From: Amycolatopsis tucumanensis
GTDB taxonomy: Bacteria > Actinomycetota > Actinomycetes > Mycobacteriales > Pseudonocardiaceae
Direction of reading: 5' to 3'
Length of the DNA stretch: 64,000 nucleotides
Assembly (NCBI RefSeq): GCF_021654135.1
Contig: NZ_JAKGSD010000019.1
Coordinates: 1 to 64,000, forward strand
Position 1 is the first letter of the stretch; each line of letters starts with the position of its first letter. A model generated the notes under the pieces. It did no database searches. It saw only the letters and a list, made by a program, of their open reading frames with translations, and was not told the DNA's origin. Below are positions 8,651-16,986 of this stretch, in pieces. A program made the position numbers and the translations under genes.

Positions 8651-9564
8651 CGGTGGTTCTCCTCGTCGGCGGTGAGGGTCAGGAAAGCGCCTTCCAGCCC
8701 GATCGCGGTGATCTCGACGTCGTGCGCGCCGGGGAAGCGTTCGAGCAGCGCCCGCAGGGTGGCGTCGGAGTCCGAAGTGGACACCGCGATCCGGCCGCCG
8801 CGCACCTCGTACTCGGTGACGCCGGGCAGTTCCGCGACCGCCGCCGGGGTGGCCTCCGGCACGGCGGCCCGCAGCGTCCGCCCGCTCGCCAGCGCGCGGA
8901 CCTCGGCGACCGAGCCGTCGGCGACGATCCGCCCGCCGCGCATGAGCACGACCCGGTCGGCGAACTCCTCGGCCTCCTCCAGGTAATGCGTCGCGAACAA
9001 CACCGTGCGGCCGGTGTTCGTGTAGGCGTGCATGGACTTCCAGAACTCGCGGCGGCTGCCGACGTCCATCGCGGCGGTCGGCTCGTCGAGCACCAGCAGG
9101 TCCGGGTCGCTGACCAGGGCGACGGCGAACCGCACGCGCTGCTTCTGACCGCCGGAGAGCTTGGTGCCGCGCCGGTTGGCCAGGTCCTCGATGCCCGCGC
9201 GGCGCAGGGCCTCGGCGACGGGCATCGGCTTGCGGTGCAGCGACGCGATCATGCCGACCATCTCGCCGACGGTGGCGTCCTCCAGCAGCGCGGCGCCCTG
9301 CAGCATGGCGCCGATCGCGCCGCGCGCCACCGCCTCGGCGGGGGTCGTGCCGAAGATCGCGACCTCGCCGGCGTCGGGCGTGGTCAGGCCGAGCAGCATG
9401 TCGACGGTCGTCGACTTGCCCGCGCCGTTCGGGCCGAGCAGCGCGACGACCTCGCCGGGCGCGATGGTGAGGTCGACACCGTCCACGGCGCGCACCTCGC
9501 CGTAGTGTTTGCGCAGGCCCGTCAGCCGCACCGCGGCCCGGGTCAGGGTCTGTGTTCCGTCCAT
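8647..9564 (-). CDS. ABC transporter ATP-binding protein (DrrA-like)
   Basis: 305 residues. Walker A is LLGPNGAGKST, the signature is LSGGQKQR, and Walker B is LLVLDEPTAAMD, followed by the H-loop FATHYLEE. An extra C-terminal domain of about 80 residues, as in DrrA-type exporters, follows the core. It energises the permease encoded next. ATG start at the head of a compact run ABC-permease-kinase-regulator(-YdcF). Export rather than import is inferred from the ABC-2 partner and the absence of a binding protein. Confidence 0.94.
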   Translation of the reverse strand: MDGTQTLTRAAVRLTGLRKHYGEVRAVDGVDLTIAPGEVVALLGPNGAGKSTTVDMLLGLTTPDAGEVAIFGTTPAEAVARGAIGAMLQGAALLEDATVGEMVGMIASLHRKPMPVAEALRRAGIEDLANRRGTKLSGGQKQRVRFAVALVSDPDLLVLDEPTAAMDVGSRREFWKSMHAYTNTGRTVLFATHYLEEAEEFADRVVLMRGGRIVADGSVAEVRALASGRTLRAAVPEATPAAVAELPGVTEYEVRGGRIAVSTSDSDATLRALLERFPGAHDVEITAIGLEGAFLTLTADEENHR

Positions 9565-9632
9565 GTGCTCAGCGTGCCGCCGCCACGGCCCCGGTTCGCA
9601 GGCCGAGCGTCATGATCCGGCCGTGACAAGTG

Positions 9633-10457
9633 TCAGGGTCCGATCGCCGTCGCGCGGCTCACGGTGAGCAGCAGGGGAACAGCCGCGCCCTCCCGTGCGG
9701 CCAGGTCGGCGAGGAAGCCGCCGAGCCAGCCGATCGCGTCCAGCGACCACTCGGCCAACGTGCCCTGGAATGTCACGCGGTGCCGGGGCGGCCCGTGCCA
9801 GAACGAGTCTGGCAACGGCGGTGGCACGGGTTCCCGCTCGACCAGGGCCTCGCACCGGAAGACGTTCTGGGGCAGGCTGACCAGCCACCGGTGCATCCGT
9901 TGCGCCACAACGGGAACCACGGGATTCTGACCGCTGTCCACGGTGACGAGCACCGGTGTCGCGGACCGCACGTCGTCGAACCAGGCCGCGGTGGACAGCG
10001 ATGGCGCCCGGGCGTGCTCGGCGCGCGCCGACGTGTCCAGGCTGTACGCGGGCAGCAGCACTTGTGCCGCATCGAGCCGCAGCTCGCCGAGTCGCGTCGT
10101 GACGTCTCCGGCGCAGCGGAGGAACGGCTGCACCGGTAAGGGCCGGTCGCCGGGCACGGATTCGATTCCCACCTGGAACCAGGTGACCAGCGCAGATCCC
10201 GGCGCGGCAAGCGGATGCTCGCGGCCGGCGTCGTTCATGCCCCACAGGTTGTCGAGCCAGCCCATCGCCTGCGCCCGGTCGTGGAACTGGATGTAGGGGT
10301 CGCGATCGGTGACCGGAATCCGGTCCGGGCGCGGCGTCAGCTCGCCGTAGAGCGCGGCGAACAGTGTCCCCGCCCTGCGGCTGGGGCCCGGCACCAGGCC
10401 CGGCCGAGGCTCGTCGCTTGCCACCCACGCTCCCTCGTCACTGGCTGACCACGTCAA
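9633..10457 (-). CDS. Hypothetical protein divergent from XRE regulator
   Basis: A 274-residue soluble protein that I do not recognise. Composition is natural and it has no signal peptide or membrane segments. Conserved-looking stretches include DPYIQFHDRAQAMGWLDN and WSLDAIGWLGGFLADLA. The chosen start is TTG at 10457, because GGAGAG sits 6 nt before it and nothing comparable precedes the later GTG. It lies head-to-head with the XRE/cupin gene; the palindrome at 10468-10481 lies just upstream of its start and could control both directions. Confidence 0.65.
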   Translation of the reverse strand: MTWSASDEGAWVASDEPRPGLVPGPSRRAGTLFAALYGELTPRPDRIPVTDRDPYIQFHDRAQAMGWLDNLWGMNDAGREHPLAAPGSALVTWFQVGIESVPGDRPLPVQPFLRCAGDVTTRLGELRLDAAQVLLPAYSLDTSARAEHARAPSLSTAAWFDDVRSATPVLVTVDSGQNPVVPVVAQRMHRWLVSLPQNVFRCEALVEREPVPPPLPDSFWHGPPRHRVTFQGTLAEWSLDAIGWLGGFLADLAAREGAAVPLLLTVSRATAIGP

Positions 10458-10467
10458 AGTACTCTCC

Positions 10468-10481
10468 TCTCAAATTTGAGA
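10468..10481. promoter_or_regulatory. Perfect 14-bp palindrome, probable XRE operator
   Basis: TCTCAAATTTGAGA is its own reverse complement. It lies between the divergent hypothetical gene and the XRE/cupin gene, in a short AT-rich stretch. It overlaps the likely promoter for the minus-strand gene and lies just upstream of a -10-like TACAGT (10482-10487) for the plus strand. Autoregulation by the adjacent XRE protein is inferred. Confidence 0.6.
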
Positions 10482-10494
10482 TACAGTCTCTGAT

Positions 10495-11052
10495 GTGAGA
10501 ACCATGGAGGACCGCCTGGCCGCGCGCCTGGCGGAGTTGCGGGCCGAACGCGGCTGGTCGCTCGACGACCTCGCCGACCGCTCGGGGATCAGCCGCTCGA
10601 CGCTGTCCCGCGTGGAACGCGGCGAAATCAGCCCGACCGCGTCCCTGCTGGGCAAGTTGTGCACCGTCTACGAGCGCCCGATGTCGCGCCTGCTCACCGA
10701 GGTCGAGGCCGAGGGCGCGCAGGTGGTGCGGGCGTCCGCGCAGAGCGTGTGGACCGACGAGGACAGCGGGTTCGTGCGGCGGTCGGTGTCGCCGCCGCAC
10801 CCGGCGCTGCGGGCGGAGGTCGTCGAGGGCACGCTGCGGCCCGGCGCCGACATCCGGTACGACGCGCCGTCCGTGCCGGGCCTGGAGCAGCACCTGTGGC
10901 TGCTCGACGGGCGCCTGGAGCTGACGGGCGACGGCGAGACGCACGTGCTCGAACCGGGCGACTGCCTGCGGTTCCGGCTGTGGGGACCGACGCGGTTCGT
11001 GTGTTCCGGCCCGGAACCGGCCCGCTACCTGCTGGTCCTGGTGATGCCGTGA
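10495..11052 (+). CDS. XRE-family regulator with C-terminal cupin domain
   Basis: 185 residues. The N-terminal helix-turn-helix has LRAERGWSLDDLADRSG then ISRSTLSRVERGEISPT; the C-terminal cupin (about 110-185) contains LEQHLWLLDGRLELTGDG and HVLEPGDCLRF. This SutR/PuuR-type architecture usually senses a small metabolite. A -10-like TACAGT ends 7 nt before the GTG at 10495 and no Shine-Dalgarno is visible, so the message may be leaderless; ATG at 10504 is the alternative. It overlaps the downstream GNAT gene by 4 bp, suggesting that the acetyltransferase acts on or near the sensed ligand. Confidence 0.88.
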   Translation: MRTMEDRLAARLAELRAERGWSLDDLADRSGISRSTLSRVERGEISPTASLLGKLCTVYERPMSRLLTEVEAEGAQVVRASAQSVWTDEDSGFVRRSVSPPHPALRAEVVEGTLRPGADIRYDAPSVPGLEQHLWLLDGRLELTGDGETHVLEPGDCLRFRLWGPTRFVCSGPEPARYLLVLVMP

Positions 11053-11558
11053 TCACGCGACTGTCCACCGCGGACTTCGCCGCCGCCGTGCCCGCCCTGG
11101 GCGAGGTGCTCGCGGACTGCACGAACGGCGGCGCGTCCGTCGGGTTCCTGGCCCCGCTCGACCCCGCGTCGGCCGGGGCCTGGTGGAAGGGGCTCGCCGG
11201 CGACATGGCCGAGGGTCGCGTCCTGATCTGGGCGGCCTGGGACGGCCCACGGCTGGTCGGCACGGTGCAGGTCCGGCCGGCGCAGCTGCCCAACGCGCCG
11301 CACCGCGGTGAGCTGGCGAAGCTGCTGGTGCACCGGGACGCGCGGGGCCGCGGGCTGGGCCGGGCGCTGCTGGCGGAGGCCGAACGGGGCGCCCGCGCGG
11401 CCGGGATCACGCTGCTGGTGCTGGACACCGAGACGGGTAGCCCGGCCGCGCGCCTGTACGCCGCGGCGGACTGGGCCGAGGCGGGCACGGTGCCGGACTA
11501 CGCCGCCGACCCGGCGGGCGCGTTGAAACCGACGACGTTCTTCTACAAGCGGATCTGA
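11049..11558 (+). CDS. GNAT-family N-acetyltransferase
   Basis: 169 residues with the acetyl-CoA binding motif LLVHRDARGRGLGRALLAEAE (R/Q-x-x-G-x-G/A loop) and a following beta strand ITLLVLDTETG. The acceptor is unknown. Its GTG overlaps the TGA of the XRE/cupin gene, so both are made from one message. A strong bidirectional hairpin follows 12 bp after its stop. Confidence 0.88.
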   Translation: MITRLSTADFAAAVPALGEVLADCTNGGASVGFLAPLDPASAGAWWKGLAGDMAEGRVLIWAAWDGPRLVGTVQVRPAQLPNAPHRGELAKLLVHRDARGRGLGRALLAEAERGARAAGITLLVLDTETGSPAARLYAAADWAEAGTVPDYAADPAGALKPTTFFYKRI

Positions 11559-11570
11559 CGACGCCGACAT

Positions 11571-11608
11571 GGAAAAGCCCTGGTCACCGCGGTGACCAGG
11601 GCTTTTCC
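11571..11608. terminator. Bidirectional terminator, 38-bp perfect palindrome
   Basis: The arms (GGAAAAGCCCTGGTCACCG and its complement) form a continuous inverted repeat. Each strand ends in CTTTTCC after a GC-rich stem. It sits between the convergent GNAT gene and glyS and can serve both. Confidence 0.9.
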
Positions 11609-11620
11609 GGGGCCTTTCCG

Positions 11621-13006
11621 TCAGCAGCCGGGGAGGCGGGCGGCGAGGTAGGCCTCGACCTTGTCGATCGCCACGCGCTCCTGCTGCATGCTGTCGCGCT
11701 CCCGCACCGTCACGGCCTGGTCCTCCAGGGTGTCGAAGTCGACGGTGACGCAGAACGGGGTGCCGACCTCCTCCTGGCGGCGGTAGCGCTTGCCGATGGA
11801 GCCGGCGTCGTCGAAGTCGACGTTCCAGTTGCGGCGCAGCGCGGCGGCCAGGTCCTTCGCCTTCGGCGTCAGGTCGGCGTTGCGGGACAGCGGCAGCACC
11901 GCGACCTTGAACGGCGCGAGCCGCGGGTCGAGCTTGAGCACGGTCCGCTTGTCGACACCGCCCTTGGCGTTGGGCACCTCGTCCTCGTGGTAGGCGTCCA
12001 GCAGGAACGCCATCATCGGGCGGCCGACACCGGCTGCCGGCTCGATGACGAACGGCCGGTAGCGCTCCTTGGTGGCCTGGTCGAAGTAGGCCAGGTCGAC
12101 CCCGGAGTGGTTGGAGTGCGTGGTGAGGTCGAAGTCGGTGCGGTTTGCGATGCCCTCCAGCTCACCCCACTCCTGGCCGGCGGAGAAGCCGAAGCGGTAC
12201 TCGATGTCGACGGTGCGCTTCGAGTAGTGCGACAGCTTCTCCTTCGGGTGCTCGTAGTGCCGCAGGTTGTCGCGGTTGATGCCGAGGTCGGTGTACCACT
12301 CGGTGCGCAGGTCGATCCAGTACTGGTGCCAGCGCTCGTCCTCGCCCGGCTCGACGAAGAACTCCATCTCCATCTGCTCGAACTCGCGGGTGCGGAAGAT
12401 GAAGTTGCCGGGGGTGATCTCGTTGCGGAAGGACTTGCCGATCTGGCCGATGCCGAACGGCGGCTTCTTCCGCGACGTGGTCAGCACGTTGAGGAAGTTC
12501 ACGAAGATGCCCTGCGCGGTCTCCGGACGGAGGTAGGCCAGGCCCTCCTCCGACTCGACCGGGCCCAGGTGGGTCTTGAGCATCATGTTGAACTCGCGCG
12601 GCGGCGTGTACTGGCCGCGGGTGCCGCAGTTCGGGCACGGGACGTCGGACAGGTCGTCCTCGGAGATCTCCTTGCCGGTGCGCGCGCTGTAGTCCTCGGC
12701 CAGCTGGTCCGAGCGGTAGCGGCGGTGACAGACGGTGCACTCGACCAGCGGGTCGTTGAAGGCGTTGACGTGACCGGAGGCCACCCACACCTGGCGGGGC
12801 AGGATCACGGAGGAGTCGAGGCCGACGACGTCGTCACGGCTCTGGACCATCGTGCGCCACCACTGGCGCTTGATGTTCTCCTTGAGCTCGACGCCGAGCG
12901 GTCCGTAGTCCCACGCCGACCGGGTTCCGCCGTAGATCTCCCCGCTCGGGAAGACGAAGCCACGACGCTTGCACAGGCTGACGACGGTCTCAATGTTGGC
13001 GGGCAC
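11621..13006 (-). CDS. glyS: Glycyl-tRNA synthetase (dimeric, class II)
   Basis: 461 residues, the length of the alpha2-type enzyme of actinobacteria (Rv2357c), which charges tRNA-Gly. Visible features are the N-terminal GFVFPSGEIYGG and DYGPLG, motif 2 (FRNEITPGNFIFRTREFEQME), and a motif 3-like AAGVGRPMMAFL, ending in a C-terminal anticodon-binding domain (KVAVLPLSRNADL). The GTG at 13006 is chosen because GGAGAG lies 8 nt upstream and the protein then aligns with the family start; the upstream in-frame extension is low-complexity. It is divergent from smtB-zur, as in mycobacteria. Confidence 0.96.
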   Translation of the reverse strand: MPANIETVVSLCKRRGFVFPSGEIYGGTRSAWDYGPLGVELKENIKRQWWRTMVQSRDDVVGLDSSVILPRQVWVASGHVNAFNDPLVECTVCHRRYRSDQLAEDYSARTGKEISEDDLSDVPCPNCGTRGQYTPPREFNMMLKTHLGPVESEEGLAYLRPETAQGIFVNFLNVLTTSRKKPPFGIGQIGKSFRNEITPGNFIFRTREFEQMEMEFFVEPGEDERWHQYWIDLRTEWYTDLGINRDNLRHYEHPKEKLSHYSKRTVDIEYRFGFSAGQEWGELEGIANRTDFDLTTHSNHSGVDLAYFDQATKERYRPFVIEPAAGVGRPMMAFLLDAYHEDEVPNAKGGVDKRTVLKLDPRLAPFKVAVLPLSRNADLTPKAKDLAAALRRNWNVDFDDAGSIGKRYRRQEEVGTPFCVTVDFDTLEDQAVTVRERDSMQQERVAIDKVEAYLAARLPGC

Positions 13007-13086
13007 TCCACGCTCTCCATCAGATGCGGGGACGGTTATCGGTTCCGTCCAGCGTATCCGGCCGTCGTCGCGGCCCGGCGCGGGGC

Positions 13087-13114
13087 TTGACATGGGCCCC
13101 GGGGAGGCGATAAC
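13087..13114 (+). promoter_or_regulatory. Candidate smtB-zur promoter
   Basis: A perfect -35 hexamer TTGACA (13087-13092) is followed after 16 bp by GATAAC (13109-13114). It faces the smtB-zur genes within the 170-bp gap shared with glyS. No experimental support; the -10 is only a partial match. Confidence 0.45.
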
Positions 13115-13179
13115 GGCAACCACTACCGGCTGGCCACTAGGATGGTGTGACACCGACCGACTCGAGGCTGGAGATGGCT

Positions 13180-13563
13180 ATGCCGATGGCTCGTCCGGAC
13201 GCCGCGCTGCCCGGGTTGCCCGACGACGCCGACCAGGTCCACGCCGGCGACGAGCTGAAGCCACGCACGCCGCCCCAGCCCGCGGCGACGTTGTCCGAGG
13301 CGGGCGAGCTGTTGCGGGCGCTGTCGGCTCCGGTGCGGATCGCGATCGTGCTGCAGCTGCGGGACGCCGACCGGTGCGTGCACGAGCTGGTGGACGCGCT
13401 CGACGTGGCGCAGCCGTTGATCAGCCAGCACCTGCGGGTGCTGAAGGCGGCCGGGGTGGTGCGGGGTGAGCGCCGGGGCCGTGAGGTGGTCTACCGGCTC
13501 GTGGACGATCATCTTGCGCACATCGTGATGGACGCGGTGGCCCACGTCCAGGAGGGTTCATGA
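13180..13563 (+). CDS. smtB: ArsR/SmtB-family zinc-responsive repressor
   Basis: 127 residues with a winged helix-turn-helix (DVAQPLISQHLRVLKAAGVV, then RGREVVYRL). The last helix carries the alpha5 metal site exactly as D-x-H-x10-H-x2-E (DDHLAHIVMDAVAHVQE), which in SmtB/CzrA binds Zn(II). The start ATG at 13180 is chosen because GGAG lies 6 nt upstream; in-frame GTG 13147 and ATG 13174 are less well placed. It overlaps zur by 4 bp. The SmtB-Zur pair next to glyS matches M. tuberculosis Rv2358-Rv2359, where SmtB represses zur at low zinc. Confidence 0.93.
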   Translation: MPMARPDAALPGLPDDADQVHAGDELKPRTPPQPAATLSEAGELLRALSAPVRIAIVLQLRDADRCVHELVDALDVAQPLISQHLRVLKAAGVVRGERRGREVVYRLVDDHLAHIVMDAVAHVQEGS

Positions 13564-13988
13564 CGAGTAGCGACGTTCGCCGGGCCCCGGTGCCCGGCCG
13601 CCGGTCGACGAAGCAGCGCGCGGCCGTGGTCGACCTGCTGTCGGAGGTCGACGACTTCCGGTCGGCGCAGGAACTGCACGACGAGCTGCGCAAACGTGGT
13701 GACGGCATCGGGCTGACCACGGTCTACCGGACGCTGCAGTCGCTGTCCGAGGCCGGCGAGGTCGACGTCCTGCGGACCGAGTCGGGCGAGGCGATCTACC
13801 GCCGCTGCTCGACGCACCACCACCATCACCTGGTGTGCCGCCACTGCGGCTTCACGGTGGAGGTGGAGGGCCCGGCGGTGGAGCGCTGGGCGGAGAAGGT
13901 CGCCTCCGGCAACGGCTTCTCGGACATCCGGCACACGGTCGAGATCGTGGGCACCTGCACCGACTGCGCCAAGCGCCTGGGGAGTTAG
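13560..13988 (+). CDS. zur: Zinc uptake regulator Zur (Fur family)
   Basis: 142 residues. The N-terminal winged helix has GLTTVYRTLQSLSEAGEV, then the metal region CSTHHHHHLVCRHCGF (83-98). Two Cys pairs, C93/C96 and C133/C136, form the structural zinc site, and the His cluster (86-90) contributes regulatory ligands. It represses zinc uptake and zinc-free ribosomal protein genes when zinc is ample. ATG overlaps the smtB stop (ATGA). Confidence 0.95.
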   Translation: MTSSDVRRAPVPGRRSTKQRAAVVDLLSEVDDFRSAQELHDELRKRGDGIGLTTVYRTLQSLSEAGEVDVLRTESGEAIYRRCSTHHHHHLVCRHCGFTVEVEGPAVERWAEKVASGNGFSDIRHTVEIVGTCTDCAKRLGS

Positions 13989-14089
13989 GTCCCGGCCACA
14001 CCGCCGGGGGACGGCCTGGTGCCGGGCCCCGTCGAGGCGTAGCGTTTTCTCTTTGCGCCTCCTGATGACTCCGGTGAGGAGGACGACGC

Positions 14090-14506
14090 ATGGCTCAGGC
14101 AATCAGCGAAACCACCGCGACGACGGTCGACGACTACGACGCGATCTGCCGGGCCGTCCAGCTGTGCCTGGACGGTGAGGCGACGGGTAACGCCGACAAG
14201 GTGCGGGAGTCCTTCCACGAGGATGCCCGCATGTTCGGCTCCTTGGGTGGCGAACGCTACGACGTTCCGGTCTCGGAGCTGGCCGAGATGGTCGCGAGCG
14301 CACCGGCGGACACCGGGCACTACCGTTCGCGGATCCTCTCGGTGCAGCAGACCGGCGACGCGGCGTTCGTGACCGTGGCCGAGGAAGGTTACTGGGGAAC
14401 GGTCTCCTTCCTCGACTACCTGTCGCTGGCGCGCATCGGCGGCAACTGGAAGATCGTGAACAAGCTGTTCGCGCACACCGGCGGCGAGCCGCCCGACCTG
14501 GGCTAG
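14090..14506 (+). CDS. NTF2-like (lumazine-binding/SnoaL-type) protein
   Basis: A 138-residue small cone-fold protein: an N-terminal helix (DDYDAICRAVQLCLDGEATG), FHEDARMFGS, and the C-terminal strand DYLSLARIGGNWKIVNKLF, typical of putative lumazine-binding NTF2-like proteins. No catalytic residues can be assigned. GAGGAGGACGAC precedes the ATG. It stands alone, 101 bp after zur. Confidence 0.8.
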   Translation: MAQAISETTATTVDDYDAICRAVQLCLDGEATGNADKVRESFHEDARMFGSLGGERYDVPVSELAEMVASAPADTGHYRSRILSVQQTGDAAFVTVAEEGYWGTVSFLDYLSLARIGGNWKIVNKLFAHTGGEPPDLG

Positions 14507-14638
14507 ACGCTAGGTCCGCGGTCTGGGCGGTGTGGGGAGACGGTGACGGCGGGCCGAGATCGATGCACCTGGTCTGCACCGGCCTGCCGCCCGATCCCTG
14601 GTCGCCTGCGGCCACTGATCGAGCTCGGCGTCACTCGT

Positions 14639-15361
14639 CTAGTACTCATAGGCGTCCTGGGGTGCGGGGATCGGCTGGAGTGCGGTGACCGTGACGTCCG
14701 GCGTGTAGCCGTTCGCGGCGACGGCCGTGCCGGGGACCACCTGCCCGGTCACCTCCAGCCACGTGTCGTCGGGGTAGCGGGCCGCCTGGGGGCTGGTCAG
14801 GCGGACCGTCATCGGCGCCGCGTCGGCCGCGCAGCACCGGATCACCATTCGTGCCAGCAGCACGCCTTCCTTGCCGTGCACGACGAAACCGCTCAGCCGG
14901 ACCGTCCGGCCGTTGAGGGAGCCGCGGGAATCCCAGCCCGCTCGCGTCACGAACTCGGTGAGGGTCAGCGGCACGACGTCGCCGGCCGGGAGCGGCGGGA
15001 AGGCGGCGGCGTCCTGGGCGACGGCCGAGCGGGGCGCGCCCGCCGAGGTGCGGATGACCGAGTCGGAACCGAGGGCGGGCGGCGCGACGAGGAACACCGC
15101 CAGCACCGGGACGACCAGCAGCCACGCCGACCGCGCCGGGTGGTGGTGGTCGTGGCCCGCGGTGACCGTCCTGGCCTGGCGCGCGGCCAGCACGTCCCGC
15201 ACGATCGCGACCGCGCCGAGCAGCAGGATGACCGCTCCCCCGGCGACCACCCACGGCTGCTGGGCGGGCTTGACGTAGCGCAGGTAATCGCCGTTGACGC
15301 CGATCTTCAACAGCGCCCCGCCGAGCAGCACGAGCAGGATGTTCTGCGTTTCGCGACGCAC
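14639..15361 (-). CDS. TIGR03943-family membrane protein (YcgQ-like)
   Basis: 240 residues with two N-terminal membrane helices (7-21 and 37-57), a His-rich cytoplasmic loop (AGHDHHHPAR), a third helix near 78-95, and an exported OB-like domain containing FVVHGKEGVLLARMVIRCCAAD. TIGR03943 proteins are encoded next to DUF318/ArsP_2 permeases, and the same pairing occurs here. The CC motif and His loop suggest metal or redox chemistry, but the function is not established. Start is GTG, 13 bp after the small membrane protein gene. Confidence 0.85.
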   Translation of the reverse strand: MRRETQNILLVLLGGALLKIGVNGDYLRYVKPAQQPWVVAGGAVILLLGAVAIVRDVLAARQARTVTAGHDHHHPARSAWLLVVPVLAVFLVAPPALGSDSVIRTSAGAPRSAVAQDAAAFPPLPAGDVVPLTLTEFVTRAGWDSRGSLNGRTVRLSGFVVHGKEGVLLARMVIRCCAADAAPMTVRLTSPQAARYPDDTWLEVTGQVVPGTAVAANGYTPDVTVTALQPIPAPQDAYEY

Positions 15362-15373
15362 CTGGTTCCTCCC

Positions 15374-15733
15374 CTACCGTGTCGGGACGACGGTCAGCCA
15401 GTCGGCCGCGGACACCACGAACGCGACGGCGCCGGCCAGCGCGAGCAACGCGGCGAGCGACCCGAACACGATCCCGGCGCGCGCCAGCCCGCCCGCGGCG
15501 TTGCGGCCCAGGACGCCGAACAGGACGGCCAGCACCGCCAGCACCAGGATCAGGACCCACAGCGCGCCGAGCACCAACGTGAGCACCACGGCCAGCGGCG
15601 ACGGCAGCGCATCCCCGGCTCGCGGCCGGACGAACGCCCACGTGACCCACACCGACATGGCCATCACGATCCCGACGGCGCCGAGCGCGGCCGACGCGAC
15701 GGCGAGGCCGGTCCGCGGCTGTTGCTGGATCAT
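15374..15733 (-). CDS. Small DUF4190-like membrane protein
   Basis: 119 residues with three hydrophobic helices (about 13-33, 50-80 and 90-110), a Gly/Ala-rich pattern and GLARAGIVFGSLAALLALAG, typical of DUF4190-type small membrane proteins. Its ATG overlaps the permease stop (ATGA), so it is the middle gene of a permease / small membrane protein / TIGR03943 unit. Function unknown. Confidence 0.75.
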   Translation of the reverse strand: MIQQQPRTGLAVASAALGAVGIVMAMSVWVTWAFVRPRAGDALPSPLAVVLTLVLGALWVLILVLAVLAVLFGVLGRNAAGGLARAGIVFGSLAALLALAGAVAFVVSAADWLTVVPTR

Positions 15734-16761
15734 CTCGCACCTCCCAGGACGAGGACCCCGACGATCACCGCGCAGGCGGTCGCCACGACGAACGTCACCG
15801 GGGCGAACCGTACCGCGAAAGACCGCCCGAAGGTGCCTGCCTGCAGGGCGAACAGCTTCACGTCGATGGCCGGGCCGACCACCAGGAACACCAGCCGCGG
15901 CAGCAGCGGCAGGGCGGTGAGCGAGGCGGCCACGAACGCGTCGGCCTCGCTGCACAGGGCGAGCACCACCGCGAGGACGGCCATGACGAGCACGCCCAGC
16001 ACGATCTGGTTGCTCAGGACCTCGAACCACGCCGCGGGCACGAGGACGTTCATGGCGGCGGCGATGAGGGCGCCGAGCACCAGGAACCCGGCCGACTCGA
16101 CCAGGTCGGCGCGGGCGGTCTCGGTGAAGGTGCGCCACCGGTTGCCGCCCTCGGGCAGGCGCTCGAGGGCGCGCTGGACGATCCAGTCGAGCTTGCCCCA
16201 CTTCGCCCAGAGCAGGCCCATCACGACGGCGGTCGCGAAGGAGCCGAGGAACCGGGCGAGCACCATCTCGGGCTGCCCCGGGAAGGCGACCGCGGTGGCG
16301 ACGAGCACGACGGGGTTCACGGCCGGCGCGGCGAGCAGGAAGGTAAGCGCGGCGGCAGGTGCGACCCCTTGGCCGATGAGGCGGCGCGCCACCGGGACGG
16401 ACGCGCACTCGCAGCCGGGCAGGGCGACCCCGGCTAGCCCCGCGACGCCCACGGCGCCCGCCTGGTTGCGCGGGATGACCCGGCGCAGGACGCGGGCAGG
16501 CACGAACGCCGCGATGGCCCCGCTGATCAGCACGCCGAGCACGAGGAACGGCAGGGCCTGCACGCAGACCGCGACGAACACCGTGGAGCCGGTCCGCAGG
16601 GCGGGCACGTCGAGCACGTCGCGCAGCCAGCCCTGCCCGAGCACGGCGACGACGAGGAGGGCGCAGAGCACCTCGATGGAGGTGATCCGCCCGCGACGCC
16701 GCTTGCCCTCGGGCTCGGTCCGGTCCAGTACTTCGCTCACCGGGCCGATACTGCCAGGCAC
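15730..16761 (-). CDS. DUF318/ArsP_2-type permease
   Basis: 343 residues, eight or more membrane helices. The family signature GLAGVALPGCECASVPVARRL (conserved C-x-C) lies near residues 112-130, and a mirrored half with LALCSEADAFVAASL is present near 265. ArsP-type relatives export organoarsenicals; the actinobacterial ones paired with TIGR03943 are uncharacterised and may move metals or small thiols. Start uncertain: GTG 16761 or GTG 16740 (VSEVLDR), neither with a good Shine-Dalgarno. First gene of a three-gene unit whose promoter must lie in the adjoining repeat-rich gap. Confidence 0.85.
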   Translation of the reverse strand: MPGSIGPVSEVLDRTEPEGKRRRGRITSIEVLCALLVVAVLGQGWLRDVLDVPALRTGSTVFVAVCVQALPFLVLGVLISGAIAAFVPARVLRRVIPRNQAGAVGVAGLAGVALPGCECASVPVARRLIGQGVAPAAALTFLLAAPAVNPVVLVATAVAFPGQPEMVLARFLGSFATAVVMGLLWAKWGKLDWIVQRALERLPEGGNRWRTFTETARADLVESAGFLVLGALIAAAMNVLVPAAWFEVLSNQIVLGVLVMAVLAVVLALCSEADAFVAASLTALPLLPRLVFLVVGPAIDVKLFALQAGTFGRSFAVRFAPVTFVVATACAVIVGVLVLGGAR

Positions 16762-16869
16762 CGGCGACAGGATGCCTCGGTTGGGTCGACGAGTGGGTCA
16801 TCTCGTGCGCTGAGGCGCATGAAGTGGCCAGTCGTGCGGGTGCGAGTGGCGGGTTTGTGAGCTGGTGGT

Positions 16870-16942
16870 GGGGCGGAGGGAGGTGGGGGTTGGTGAGTTA
16901 GGGGGTGGGCGGCGGGGCGGAGGGAGGTGGGGGTTGGTGAGT
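16870..16942. repeat. 29-bp exact direct repeat, 44-bp period
   Basis: Positions 16870-16898 and 16914-16942 are identical (core GAGGGAGGTGGGGGTTGGTG) and separated by 15 bp that are also G-rich. Confidence 0.9.
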
Positions 16943-16986
16943 CGCGGGTGGTGAGCGGCGGGCGGCTCGGGGTTGGGACATGAGGC

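Noticed and set aside
9610..10428. Alternative minus-strand frame overlapping the hypothetical gene
   Set aside because: Its product is Arg/Gly/Ala-rich with no natural secondary structure. The chosen frame has a good ribosome-binding site and balanced composition.
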